Shown in pieces: positions 7,953 to 17,100 of a stretch of DNA of 43,897 nucleotides. The DNA lies in assembly GCF_944388875.1 (NCBI RefSeq), contig NZ_CALXKQ010000023.1, positions 1 to 43,897 of the forward strand, read 5' to 3'. Below the pieces are notes generated by a model. It ran no database searches. It saw nothing but the letters and a program-made list of their open reading frames with translations, and was not told the DNA's origin. Numbering within the stretch: position 1 is the stretch's first letter; each line of letters begins with the position of its first letter. The position numbers and the translations under genes were made by a program. The stretch is from an uncultured Brachyspira sp. Lineage in GTDB: Bacteria; Spirochaetota; Brachyspiria; Brachyspirales; Brachyspiraceae.

Positions 7953-8542
7953 TACATTAATACCTTTAATATGTTTTGATATCTTTCTTCTCTGTCATCA
8001 AGTCCGTTGTATCCGCCGTTAATAAGTTTAGTAACTCCTTTTACATCGCCTTGATGGGCAAGCAAACCGCAGCCTTTTTCCTGCCAAAATAATAAAGCAA
8101 TTTCTATTGCATTATTAGGCTCTTTTGCCAAGTCTGGATTATTAACTAAATCAGCATTTATTTTTTTACCGTAGTTTTTATAATTATTTTTTCCAGTAAG
8201 CTGAATGATGCCTCTTCCTCTGTATTTATAGCCTTCATCTTGGCCATTACCCAAACGTCCTCCGTAAACAAAATTGCCTATAGCCTCAGCTCCTTGAAGA
8301 CAAAGCTGTTTAGCATTTTCCAAACTTCCTACTCTTTTTTTGAAAACATCAAAAAGCCTTTGAGGAGTATATCTGAAGCTCTCTTCAAGCCTTTTATAGT
8401 TATTACTTTCATGTGTAGTTTGTGCCAAGAACATAGCTGTTTCTTTTTTATCCGTAATATTGTATTTTTGAAAAGCATTATTTAATGGTGCTAGCCATTT
8501 CTTATTTATTCCTATTTCATTTAAAATATTTTCATTTAACAT
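7952..8542 (-). CDS. Endolysin, glycoside hydrolase family 19 type
   Basis: 196 residues, matching the single-domain phage GH19 lysozyme/chitinase-like endolysins, usually 180-220 residues. Visible motifs are the catalytic Glu in TTHESNNY, the second-Glu region of RLEESFRYTP, and the substrate-cleft motif YRGRGIIQLTGKNNY. It has no signal peptide, so it needs a holin to reach peptidoglycan. The substrate would be the glycan strand of the host wall. It is the first recognisable gene of the lysis block and couples to the next gene by a one-base overlap. Confidence 0.92.
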   Translation of the reverse strand: MLNENILNEIGINKKWLAPLNNAFQKYNITDKKETAMFLAQTTHESNNYKRLEESFRYTPQRLFDVFKKRVGSLENAKQLCLQGAEAIGNFVYGGRLGNGQDEGYKYRGRGIIQLTGKNNYKNYGKKINADLVNNPDLAKEPNNAIEIALLFWQEKGCGLLAHQGDVKGVTKLINGGYNGLDDREERYQNILKVLM

Positions 8543-8545
8543 AAA

Positions 8546-8890
8546 TTAATCCTCTTTATTTTTGCTTTGTAATTCGTATACTTTTACATATTCGCTCTTG
8601 CTTTTTTCTTTAGCTATTTGAAGAGCAACCTCTCTTTGCTTTAATACTTTAATCTCTGTTTCTATATTCACTATAGCTTCGCTATATTGATATGATGTAT
8701 TCTCATGCATTGATATGTTATATCCGTTATGCACGATTTTTCCTTCATGTTCTTTTAATATTTTAAGAACATCATCTTTTAAAGCCTCAATATTCTCTTT
8801 ATTTTTTTTATCTTCATTTTTTAGTTTTATATATTTTTCTATTAATGAAGTTTCTTTTTTACTTAATTCTGTTATACTTTCTTTTGGCAT
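8546..8890 (-). CDS. Coiled-coil protein at the head of the lysis operon
   Basis: 114 residues, almost wholly helical, with Lys/Glu heptads (about residues 5-50 and 70-110) split by a short HNGYNISMHENTSY segment. Signal and membrane segments are absent. AAGGAT before the start is a good ribosome binding site. It lies three bases upstream of the endolysin gene and downstream of a promoter-like element shared with the portal gene. It may be a minor virion or lysis-timing protein; not recognised. Confidence 0.65.
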   Translation of the reverse strand: MPKESITELSKKETSLIEKYIKLKNEDKKNKENIEALKDDVLKILKEHEGKIVHNGYNISMHENTSYQYSEAIVNIETEIKVLKQREVALQIAKEKSKSEYVKVYELQSKNKED

Positions 8891-8893
8891 GTT

Positions 8894-8943
8894 TTATCCT
8901 TATATCTATATTCATACACTTATATAAAAAAATATAAGGATAA
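8894..8943 (-). promoter_or_regulatory. Putative late promoter/operator before the lysis genes
   Basis: On the minus strand the 18-mer TCCTTATATTTTTTTATA recurs exactly before the portal gene at 24226-24243. Here it is also part of a 12-bp inverted repeat, TTATCCTTATAT (8894-8905) with ATATAAGGATAA (8932-8943). The sharing suggests a common regulator acting on the head/tail and lysis units. Confidence 0.5.
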
Positions 8944-8963
8944 TTCATTGCCTAGAGAAAAAA

Positions 8964-9353
8964 TTATAAAATATACGGCATTATTTGTATCATTGATTCT
9001 TGAAGTTCTTTTTTTATATTATTTAATTTTTGAGAAACATTACTCTGAGACATTTTTAATTCTTCTGCTATTTCTTTTTGTGTATATCCTTTTGACAATA
9101 GAGAAAGCATTTCTCTTTGATCTTTTTTTAGCAATGCTATTATTATTCTCTTGCTGTCTCTCTCTTCTAATTTTGACAGCCCAAAAGTATATATAACATT
9201 TGACAGATCTATTTCAAATGCATTAAATGTAGCATCAGAATAAATATCATTATTATTTTTTTTATTTCTTATTATTTTTTTCATATCACTGCACAACTGC
9301 ATGCATTTATCTCTCTTACTGCATAAATTACAAGTATTAGTATTTTTTTTCAT
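8964..9353 (-). CDS. Sigma-region-4-like HTH regulator with Cys cluster
   Basis: 129 residues. The N-terminus has CNLCSKRDKCMQLC, four cysteines fit for a zinc or iron-sulphur site. The C-terminal half carries a helix-turn-helix of the sigma-70 region 4/LuxR type (LLSKGYTQKEIAEELKMSQSNVS, quoted in part: GYTQKEIAEELKMSQSNVS). Late transcription in many phages is controlled by such small sigma-like proteins. It lies upstream of the lysis block and its promoter-like repeat, which could be its target. Regulation of late genes is inferred. Confidence 0.7.
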   Translation of the reverse strand: MKKNTNTCNLCSKRDKCMQLCSDMKKIIRNKKNNNDIYSDATFNAFEIDLSNVIYTFGLSKLEERDSKRIIIALLKKDQREMLSLLSKGYTQKEIAEELKMSQSNVSQKLNNIKKELQESMIQIMPYIL

Positions 9354-9356
9354 TTT

Positions 9357-9551
9357 TTATCTCCATAAATTATTTATATATTCTGCTATTCTTACAGCAT
9401 CATCAGTATTGCAAATATTTTTAATATTTAATTTTTTTTTCGCAGAATCTATATCATTTTTCAATTCAATATACTCTGTATAATTATTGCTGTATGCTAT
9501 ATCTTCTACCGACATATTATCTATTGCAATAACTCCTAAACTTGTAATCAT
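9357..9551 (-). CDS. Small hypothetical protein
   Basis: 64 residues, with no recognised family. It has a hydrophobic start (MITSLGVIAI), an acidic middle and a helical C-terminus ending NNLWR. A strong purine-rich ribosome binding site (GGGGGAGATT) precedes the start, which supports translation. It lies between the tail-tip gene and the HTH regulator and ends three bases before the latter, so the two are probably co-expressed. Confidence 0.6.
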   Translation of the reverse strand: MITSLGVIAIDNMSVEDIAYSNNYTEYIELKNDIDSAKKKLNIKNICNTDDAVRIAEYINNLWR

Positions 9552-9569
9552 AATCTCCCCCCTAAAAAA

Positions 9570-11513
9570 CTATAACTGCCTTAATTTTATAACATTATCA
9601 AATATATTGAGTTTAAGTATTTCACACTTACAAGGCTTTATATAATAAGTGCCGTTTTCTCTTTTATATTCAAACTCTACTATATCAAATAACTTTAGAA
9701 AATCTAAAGTTTCATAATATTCAAATGTATAATACTCTTTTAATAGATATCTGCTTTTCATTATTTCATTAGATAAGCTCACTGCATCTTCTTTTCTTTT
9801 TAATAAAGTTTCAAACTCCTCATGTGCATTTATCCTATGCCTTTTTTTAGCCTCCTCTTCAAAATCAGTATTTTTATATGTTGATTTTAATAAATCATAT
9901 TTAATGCTGCAGCTTGATAAATACTCATCGCTTTCTGCTGTTTTATCAACTCTGCCCATACAGTACTGTTTTATTTTATATTTAGCTTCATTGCTGCGAA
10001 ATCTTGTACTGCGAAAATCTATTTTATTGTTGTCTATTTCTAATCTTCCTTGCTCTAAAAATGAAAGTTCTCCTATTAAATCAAGTGTAGTCTTTTTATT
10101 ATCATTATCAAGCAAAACAGCTATTTCTCTTGAACGCTCTTCTTCAATCTGCCAATTTTCTATATTATAATTTTCTTTTATGTATGCTATGTTCTCATAA
10201 TCTTCTAAAATCTCTCTAATAAGAGTTAAAGATTTATAAGGAGGAATATCTATTTCTGCATATATCTCATATAAATTGTCATTAGTATCAGTTATAGAAT
10301 GTACTTGTTTGTGTCCTCTGAAAATTAACTGTCCTCTTTCTTTATCTAAAATCCATACTCTTTGTTCCCCTTTGTCATCTTGATAATCTTTGAACTCTGG
10401 AATAAATATCTCCAATTCTCCGCTTATAACCTTCGCAGGATGCGTGCCTTCGGCACCATTTTCACGTTCTATTATTTCACTTTCGCTTTCTGGTGTTTCT
10501 ATAAAATATATATGAGGTTTTAATTTATTTTCATCAAGCGGATCATTCCTATTAACAATACTTTCTATAGCATGCCTTGAAGTGTCGCATATTTCAAAAA
10601 CTACTTCAGGAATCAAATCAGGATTTAATATATCAGGTGTATAGTATTTTATAGGCTTTAATTTTACTATAATGCCATGTCCTGCTGCTAAAGTTCTGCA
10701 GGTATCAACAGTATCTTCACCGCTTTGCACATTTTCAGGGAAGTTCTTTAAATCTGGGTATTCTTTTTCACTAAAAACATTTTTAGGAAGCTCAGCAGAA
10801 AAAGAAGCTCTTATATCTGAAGCTGTTATTGTTACAGTTTCTAAAAAAGCATATTCAGGCTTTTGAATAAAACCAGAGAATATAATTTTAGAATCTGAAA
10901 AATCGCTGCTATCAAATATCTGCCTTACCAAAAATCTATTGCCGTATAAATTAGAAAAATCATCAAAAAGTCCGTCATCATTTCTTAAAGTAACAGACAT
11001 TTCATTTGTTTGAATAGTATCAAATGCAAGCGAATCGCCTTCTATATCCGCAGTATCTATTTCTTCAACTCTAGGCTCTATATATATATTGTTTAATTCA
11101 GTTATTAAACTATTATTGCCATCTAACCATTCACGTGTAGAGAATAATCTTTTTATATTTATAATAATATTTTTTTTGCTGTAAGGTGTTTCAAAGTTAT
11201 TAAAATGTACAGCTATATAATTTATTTTATTTTCTGTATATTGATAATAAGATTTATTTTGTTTATAAAGTGCTTCTAAAGAAAAAACTTCTATATATCC
11301 TCTGTCATTATCCACACTTATAGAACCTATACTAAACAAATTATATAATTCATCTTCTTGAATATTTACTAACTCAGTAAAATAAGAAGATAAATACTGA
11401 GAATATATTTCATTAATACTTGCAGCCCATACACCTCCGAAAGGTGCAAATATTAATTTGATATCAGGATTAGAAATATCAAGTTCTATAATGTTTGCAA
11501 ATGATTTTATCAT
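9570..11513 (-). CDS. Tail-tip/baseplate hub protein
   Basis: 647 residues. The order after the tape measure and distal-tail candidates, the size and the beta-rich, acidic composition fit a central tail-tip (Tal/gp44-like) protein. The segment NEMSVTLRNDDGLFDDF and the surrounding region resemble hub domains that bind the tail tube. No peptidase or lysozyme motif is visible at the C-terminus. It follows the glycine-rich fibre gene after a 73-base gap containing a 17-bp repeat of that gene's end. The tail role is likely from context; the exact part is not certain. Confidence 0.6.
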   Translation of the reverse strand: MIKSFANIIELDISNPDIKLIFAPFGGVWAASINEIYSQYLSSYFTELVNIQEDELYNLFSIGSISVDNDRGYIEVFSLEALYKQNKSYYQYTENKINYIAVHFNNFETPYSKKNIIINIKRLFSTREWLDGNNSLITELNNIYIEPRVEEIDTADIEGDSLAFDTIQTNEMSVTLRNDDGLFDDFSNLYGNRFLVRQIFDSSDFSDSKIIFSGFIQKPEYAFLETVTITASDIRASFSAELPKNVFSEKEYPDLKNFPENVQSGEDTVDTCRTLAAGHGIIVKLKPIKYYTPDILNPDLIPEVVFEICDTSRHAIESIVNRNDPLDENKLKPHIYFIETPESESEIIERENGAEGTHPAKVISGELEIFIPEFKDYQDDKGEQRVWILDKERGQLIFRGHKQVHSITDTNDNLYEIYAEIDIPPYKSLTLIREILEDYENIAYIKENYNIENWQIEEERSREIAVLLDNDNKKTTLDLIGELSFLEQGRLEIDNNKIDFRSTRFRSNEAKYKIKQYCMGRVDKTAESDEYLSSCSIKYDLLKSTYKNTDFEEEAKKRHRINAHEEFETLLKRKEDAVSLSNEIMKSRYLLKEYYTFEYYETLDFLKLFDIVEFEYKRENGTYYIKPCKCEILKLNIFDNVIKLRQL

Positions 11514-11525
11514 TTTATAAACTCA

Positions 11526-11603
11526 CTATTTCTGCATATATTTATTATTGTTATACTCCCTACTTGGTCGTTTCTTTCTGTATAACCTATTTCTGCATAT
11601 ATT
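11526..11603. repeat. 17-bp direct repeat copying the end of the fibre gene
   Basis: CTATTTCTGCATATATT occurs at 11526-11542 and 11587-11603, 61 bp apart. The second copy encodes the last residues (EYMQK, stop) of the glycine-rich fibre. The first is an orphan copy just before the next gene's start. This is a duplication scar. Confidence 0.8.
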
Positions 11604-12687
11604 CTATAACTGCTGAGCCGTCCTGTCCGTTTTCTCCGTCTGTTTTTCCATTGTATAATCCGCCAGTTCCTCCAGCACCAACTACAATTTTTATTGCAGA
11701 ACTTCCTTTAAGCATTCCTCTTGTTATATCTGCTATAGCAGCACTTCCGCTTCCGCCTCCTGCAGAAGTTACTCCTGTAGAAGAACCATTTCCTCCATTT
11801 CCTCCGCTTGCCAAAGTTGTATTATTCGAAAATACCGCTCCGCTAATACCAAGAGCATCATTGCCGTTTATTAATTTTCCATATCCGCTAGCTGTACCGC
11901 CTTTTCCTCCTGTGTAGTCAAAAGCACCGCTTCCTATTTTTTTACCTATACCTCCGCCTTTGCAGGTTGTTATTATTTCATTATTTAATATTATTTGTGA
12001 ATCACCGCCTTCTTTTGGCAGTGTTCCTGCATTAAATCCTATACCATAATATCCGCCTCCTCCTCCAGATGTTATATGTATTGTTATGCTATTTACATCA
12101 TCAGGAAAATTAAACTCATGTTCTCCAGCTTCGAAGGTTACTGTTTTTCTTTTTAATGTTACTCCTTTTCTTTGAAAGTCATTAATATTCCAATATTTTT
12201 TCTCTACATAGCCGCCTAAATTAGCATCATATTTCATTGACAATCTTAAATATTTCTCTTTTATGATATTATTTTCATCTTTTACATAAAAGCCTCTGTT
12301 TTCATAATCATAACTTGGAAATCCATCACTTACTGTTGAACTATATCCGCCTGCTATTTCAGCTCTTAAATAATCATTATCTTTATTATCAGCATCTCTT
12401 ACTATAACAAGTTTTATAAATCTCAAATCTTCTTTATCAGCTCCCAAAGGGACACTGTCGTGTAGCTTTATATTTTCATTTGTTGCAAATAATCTGCCTT
12501 CAAACTCGCAAATGCTGCCTGCTAAAATGTCAGGCAATTCTCTGTCTGTATCATTCCAATGATTTAATTTTATGCCGTCAAAAGCTGTATGAAGCATACG
12601 CATTTTCTGCATAATAATATTCTGCTGTCTATAGCTGTCTAGTAAATTGCTTGGATTTTCTTCAGCTTCTTTAATTAACTTAAACAT
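11587..12687 (-). CDS. Tail fibre with glycine-rich adhesin domain
   Basis: 366 residues. The N-terminal half (residues 1-170) is related to the neighbouring 154-residue protein: both have MRMLHTAFDGIK- or TRFLHTAFEGIK-like segments and GSIC. After residue 190 comes a polyglycine region (SGGGGGYYGIGF, GGKGGTASGYG, GGNGGNGSS, AGGGSGSAA, GAGGTGGLYNG) like the glycine-rich sandwiches of phage adhesins such as T-even Gp38. Such regions form receptor-binding surfaces with variable loops. It probably recognises the host surface. An orphan copy of its final codons lies downstream. Confidence 0.75.
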   Translation of the reverse strand: MFKLIKEAEENPSNLLDSYRQQNIIMQKMRMLHTAFDGIKLNHWNDTDRELPDILAGSICEFEGRLFATNENIKLHDSVPLGADKEDLRFIKLVIVRDADNKDNDYLRAEIAGGYSSTVSDGFPSYDYENRGFYVKDENNIIKEKYLRLSMKYDANLGGYVEKKYWNINDFQRKGVTLKRKTVTFEAGEHEFNFPDDVNSITIHITSGGGGGYYGIGFNAGTLPKEGGDSQIILNNEIITTCKGGGIGKKIGSGAFDYTGGKGGTASGYGKLINGNDALGISGAVFSNNTTLASGGNGGNGSSTGVTSAGGGSGSAAIADITRGMLKGSSAIKIVVGAGGTGGLYNGKTDGENGQDGSAVIEYMQK

Positions 12688-12697
12688 TAATATACCT

Positions 12698-12859
12698 CAT
12701 TATTATACATATCAAAATAATCTATTATTGCTATGCTCAAACTCGGCTATAATCATAAAGCAAATAAATTTGCTTTCACGCCTGTGTCCCTGTGGGAATG
12801 CCTCGTTCTCGCTTTATTTTTAATAAACTTCATTATTATACATATCAAAATAATCTATT
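12698..12859. repeat. 29-bp direct repeat around a 104-bp spacer between fibre genes
   Basis: The same 29 bases occur at 12698-12726 and 12831-12859. The right copy encodes the residues IDYFDMYNN at the end of the upstream short fibre. The left copy is an orphan just before the next fibre's start. The spacer holds a hairpin (AAGCAAA with TTTGCTT, near 12758-12775) and no gene. With the 17-bp repeat at 11526-11603 it indicates a repeated mode of rearrangement. Confidence 0.85.
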
Positions 12860-13284
12860 TCATAATATCCATTGCCAAAGGCGGTTATTACCAATGGAAT
12901 ATATTTGCTTATTCCTTCACTATTAATTAAATAAAATCCGCCAAGCTCTTCATTATAATAGCAGTCTAAACTGCTTACTATTTGGGCATCTAGGTTTCTG
13001 CCGTTATTAATTAATTTTAATAGTATGTATTTATTGCTGTCATTATTGGTATTATCTTTCCCGTGTAACACTATATGCTTTTTAGCTTCATATATTGAAT
13101 AGCAAAACATACATATAGAACCTTTCCTTATAAACGGCATGCTGCTTTTATTAGAGAAATCTATTTTTATACCCTCGAATGCAGTATGCAGAAATCTTGT
13201 ATGTTTTAATAATTCGTTCTGTCTTTTATATGCATCTTCAATAGTAAGAGGTAGGCAGGAAGGCTCATAAACAAGTTCAAACAT
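12820..13284 (-). CDS. Short tail-fibre attachment-domain protein
   Basis: 154 residues, a paralogue of the N-terminal half of the next fibre (shared LHTAFEGIK and GSIC motifs and similar spacing) but without a glycine-rich tip. It starts on the stop codon of the preceding tail gene (1-base overlap), implying coupling. It may be a short fibre or chaperone-like adaptor, or what remains of a longer fibre whose distal part was lost or exchanged. The duplicated last 29 bases downstream favour the second reading. Confidence 0.65.
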   Translation of the reverse strand: MFELVYEPSCLPLTIEDAYKRQNELLKHTRFLHTAFEGIKIDFSNKSSMPFIRKGSICMFCYSIYEAKKHIVLHGKDNTNNDSNKYILLKLINNGRNLDAQIVSSLDCYYNEELGGFYLINSEGISKYIPLVITAFGNGYYEIDYFDMYNNEVY

Positions 13285-14189
13285 TATTTAACCTCTCTAA
13301 ATGTAAGCTCTGTAGAATACTGATATAAATCATTCTTTCCTTTCTTAAAAGTTATCTCTTCATTAGTACATACATAAAGCCCTGACTTCATGTAATATTT
13401 TGGCAGTGTTGAATTAGAATTATCAGTAATATTTGTTTTGGTAATAATTCTTTTTTCTATTGTTTCTGTAATTGTATTTGTTCTGCTAGCATATTTAGAC
13501 AATCCGTATTTGCTTATATTATATCTTGCTGTTTCTATTTCCGAATTACCATTTTCTATAATCTCATCAGGACTTATTGTTTCTTCTATCCAAACTTGAA
13601 GTGCAAAAGGTTCAAAATTACTAATATCAAAAAAGTTTATTATTTTTTTTCTGTCATCATTAGTGAGATACGGAAAAGATACTTTCCAAGTGTCATAACT
13701 TTTAGCAGGAAGTTTTCTATAAAAATAATGCCCTGTTAAAGAAAAATATTGATTATGAGTATAATTAACAGTATGTGTTTTCGTTTTATCGTGAGGAGGA
13801 AAATCTACTCCTTCGCCTAATATTAAATATCCGCATTCAAGTATATTGCCGTCTTTATTTTCTTTGATAAAAGTTATTTTTACTTTTATAAACTCTACAG
13901 CAGCTATATTATGAATAGCCTGTTTATTTATAATATTAATATTATATATTAAAGTATTATTTTCTGTATCAGTTATTTCTAATCTTATTTTATCAGCATT
14001 AGTATTAAATACAGCTATTTCATTTATAATGCCGTTTCCTGATAGTGTTAAACTTCCTTCACTTTCACTTGCAAATTTTCCAACTTCAAAAGTTTGATAA
14101 TTAAACATGTTAGAAATAGGGAAAAAATCATCTTCACTAGAGAAAGTATATTCAAAATTATTAAAAATATTATCCCATAATAGCCTCAT
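13284..14189 (-). CDS. Distal-tail-like protein
   Basis: 301 residues, directly after the tape measure with a 4-base overlap. It has a galactose-binding-like beta-sandwich pattern at the N-terminus (about 40-150) and a C-terminal beta-rich domain with FPYLTNDDRKKIINFFD. The position and the short stretch YFSLTGHYFYRKLP fit a distal tail or tail-tip attachment protein. The call is by gene order; motif support is weak. Confidence 0.55.
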   Translation of the reverse strand: MRLLWDNIFNNFEYTFSSEDDFFPISNMFNYQTFEVGKFASESEGSLTLSGNGIINEIAVFNTNADKIRLEITDTENNTLIYNINIINKQAIHNIAAVEFIKVKITFIKENKDGNILECGYLILGEGVDFPPHDKTKTHTVNYTHNQYFSLTGHYFYRKLPAKSYDTWKVSFPYLTNDDRKKIINFFDISNFEPFALQVWIEETISPDEIIENGNSEIETARYNISKYGLSKYASRTNTITETIEKRIITKTNITDNSNSTLPKYYMKSGLYVCTNEEITFKKGKNDLYQYSTELTFREVK

Positions 14190-17100
14190 AATATTCCCCT
14201 TTCTGATACTACCTTAACGCCTCTTTTACTTAAATTAAGCATAGTGCTTGCAACTATTTTGCCGTCAAGCATTAAATAAACAGGCTGATTGAATATAGTT
14301 TCTGATGTTTTTGTATCAACAGAATAACTGCCATCTTTAGCTTTGCTCGCTTCAAAAATCTGACTTCCTATTTTTGAAAGTATTCTATCTTCAAGGGGTA
14401 TAACCGCTTCATCGCTTGCTCCCTCTCCGATTACAGCATTAATTCCTCCGTTTCTTCTCTCTACAAGTCCGCCTTTTGCCAAGTATTTAGGCTCTTGCGG
14501 TTTAGCTTGCGATAATGTTGCCAAGTTAACAGATCCCGCTGCTATAATTCCAAGCAAAGTTGCATAAGCGACTAAGTTTGCAGGGAAAGGAACTGCCATT
14601 GCTGAAGCTAAAGCACTTATGCCTGCTTGTGCTATAGATGCTGTTGCCTGAGCTAAAGACATTTTCCAGCTTTCCATTTGAGAATTATATTCAAGCCTCA
14701 TCTTCTCATTATTGTAGTTTTTTTCTACTTCCATCTGTTTGGCTTTGGCTTCTTCTTCTATTTGTATTTTAGCTAGTTCTTTTTGTTTTTCTTCAAGCTC
14801 TGCTTTTATTCTCTCTTGTTCATAAAGTCCTAGAGCAACTTTCTGTCTATTTTGTAATTGCTTTATTTCTTTTAATAAACTCTGCTTTTGCGAGTTCTCC
14901 ATTATTCCTATAGCTTCAAGTCTTGCATTTTTTTCTTCTTCTATAGCTTCTAATGCTGCCTCTTTTCTTTCCTCGTTTTTTTCTATTTCGTATTCTATAG
15001 CCTGTATTTTCATTTCCTGTATAGAAGAATAAAAATCGCTTGCATACCCTATAGTATCATTAAACATTTGAAGCCAATTAGCACTAAAATAATCTGCAAA
15101 ACTTTGCGTAGGTGTTTTCCAAAGCTCTCCGAACTTTTCTTTTAATATTTCTACCTGTTCAGTTGTAAGTTCTAATTCATTAGTTATGCTCTCTATTCCG
15201 CTTCTTACTATTTCGCTTTTCTGTCCCTGCTGTTCAGCTTCGCTTACTTTATCACCAAACTCCTCAGCAACTGCAACACCTCTTTCATAAGCGGATATAC
15301 TGTCTTCTATTTCTTTTACTAATTCTGAGAATCTATCAGTTTTGATACTGTCTAATGCGTATCCGTAATTATCACTTAAATACTTTATTTGATTAGCATT
15401 TAAGTTTAATACTGTACTCATTTCTGTGAGTATAGAACCTACTTTGTCTTTTTTAGCTTCAAGAGCTTCAGCATCACTGATTTCAGCTCCCATATTACGA
15501 AGATTGCTTACTCTTCTGTTTTCCTCTGCCTCTGCTTTTTTTAGTAAAGCTAAATAATCTTCATAAGTTTTTGTTTTATCTTTAGTAGATTTAGATAAAT
15601 TATTATTCGCTTCTATTTCTTTATCTGTTATACTAATGCCGTCTATTGAAAGAGCTTTTCTTTCTCTAATATTTGTATTTAATCTAGTAATCTCAGCATT
15701 TAATGAATCCTGCTGAGACTTCCATTTTTCCGCTTCTTTTCTAGCTTCTTCTAATAACTCTGGACGAACTGCACCTGCCGCATCTAATGCATTTAAATCC
15801 TGATATATTCCTTTATCAAAATATTCTTGTGCTTTCTTATATTCTTCAGTTACTTTTTTATAATTTTCAGATGCTTTTGCAAGTTTTTCAGCTTCCTCTG
15901 AAGTCATAAAATCTTCATCTTTAGCTTTTCTAGCATCTATAACGCTGTAGGCATCAAGCATTTTTGTTTTTAAGTTTGGAAATAATGAAGTAAGTTCTTC
16001 TGTTAATTCATTTAATCTTTTTGTTTCCTCTGCATCAAGATTTTTTGCTTTTGCTAAATTATTATATTCTCTAAATAGTAAAGCTATATTATCAGCTTCT
16101 CTATTTAATCCCATCAAATCAGATGTATCTGTAGTAGAATTATCATAAAGTTCTTTTTTTAATTTTCTTATTTCTTGCCCTGTCTTATAAGCATTTACTG
16201 CTAATATTGCAAGACCTGCACTAACTGCCGTAATAATTCCAATAGGAGTAGCAATCATTACTGTATTTAATGCTTTCCAAGCTGTACTTAATCCTTGAAT
16301 AGAACTTGCGGCTGTCTTTAATGTAGATACCGCATTTTTAAAATCTGATATAGTTTTCTTAGCTTCTGTTATTCCTTTTGAAAGTCCTACTATACCTTTT
16401 AATGCAGGACCAAAGCCTGCTGCTAAAGAAACAAAGCCTACACTTGCCGCCTGCAAAGGTGCTGGCAAGTTGCTGAATGTTTTTATTAAAGAGATAATAG
16501 TGAGAATCATCTTTTCTGCGATAGGAACTGCTTTATCTCTTATAACAGGCAGTAAATCCTCATTAACAACAGGAAGCAGGGTATTTCCAAGTTCTACTAC
16601 TAAAGCACTAAGCTCAGCTTTTATTTTCTCAAACTGTCTTGCTGGACCGTCATCTATTTTTTTGAATGCCTCAGATGTAGCACCTGCTGAATTATTCATC
16701 TGATCTAAGGCATCTTTGAACTTATCTGCATTCTTTCCAGATAATGCTAAAGCAGCATTTCCTGCCTCAACACTGCTGAACATACTAGAAATATCTTTGT
16801 TATTTTTAGCAGCGGCTTCGCTCATCATTTGAAGAGCTTCCTGAAGCGTACCGCCTTCTGCTATAAAGTCTTTGAAAGTTTTGCCTGTTAATTCTTGGAA
16901 TATAATAGCAGCAGCTGTACCTTCTTTATTAAGCTCTACTAAAGTCTGTCTAATCTGAGTTGTTACCACAGAGGTAGGAGTACCCTGTGCAGTCATTACA
17001 GCTATACCAGCTCCTATTTCTTCAAACTTCACTCCTAAAGCTGAAGCTGTAGGAATGACATTAAATAAAGATTTTGATAATTGTGTGAAATCTGTTTTTC

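Noticed and set aside
11495-11917. Proline-rich plus-strand frame
   Set aside because: It is the antisense of the glycine-rich fibre gene; its Pro runs are a mirror of Gly codons.
11587-13284. A diversity-generating retroelement acting on the fibres
   Set aside because: No reverse transcriptase or template repeat; the short direct repeats fit recombination scars better.
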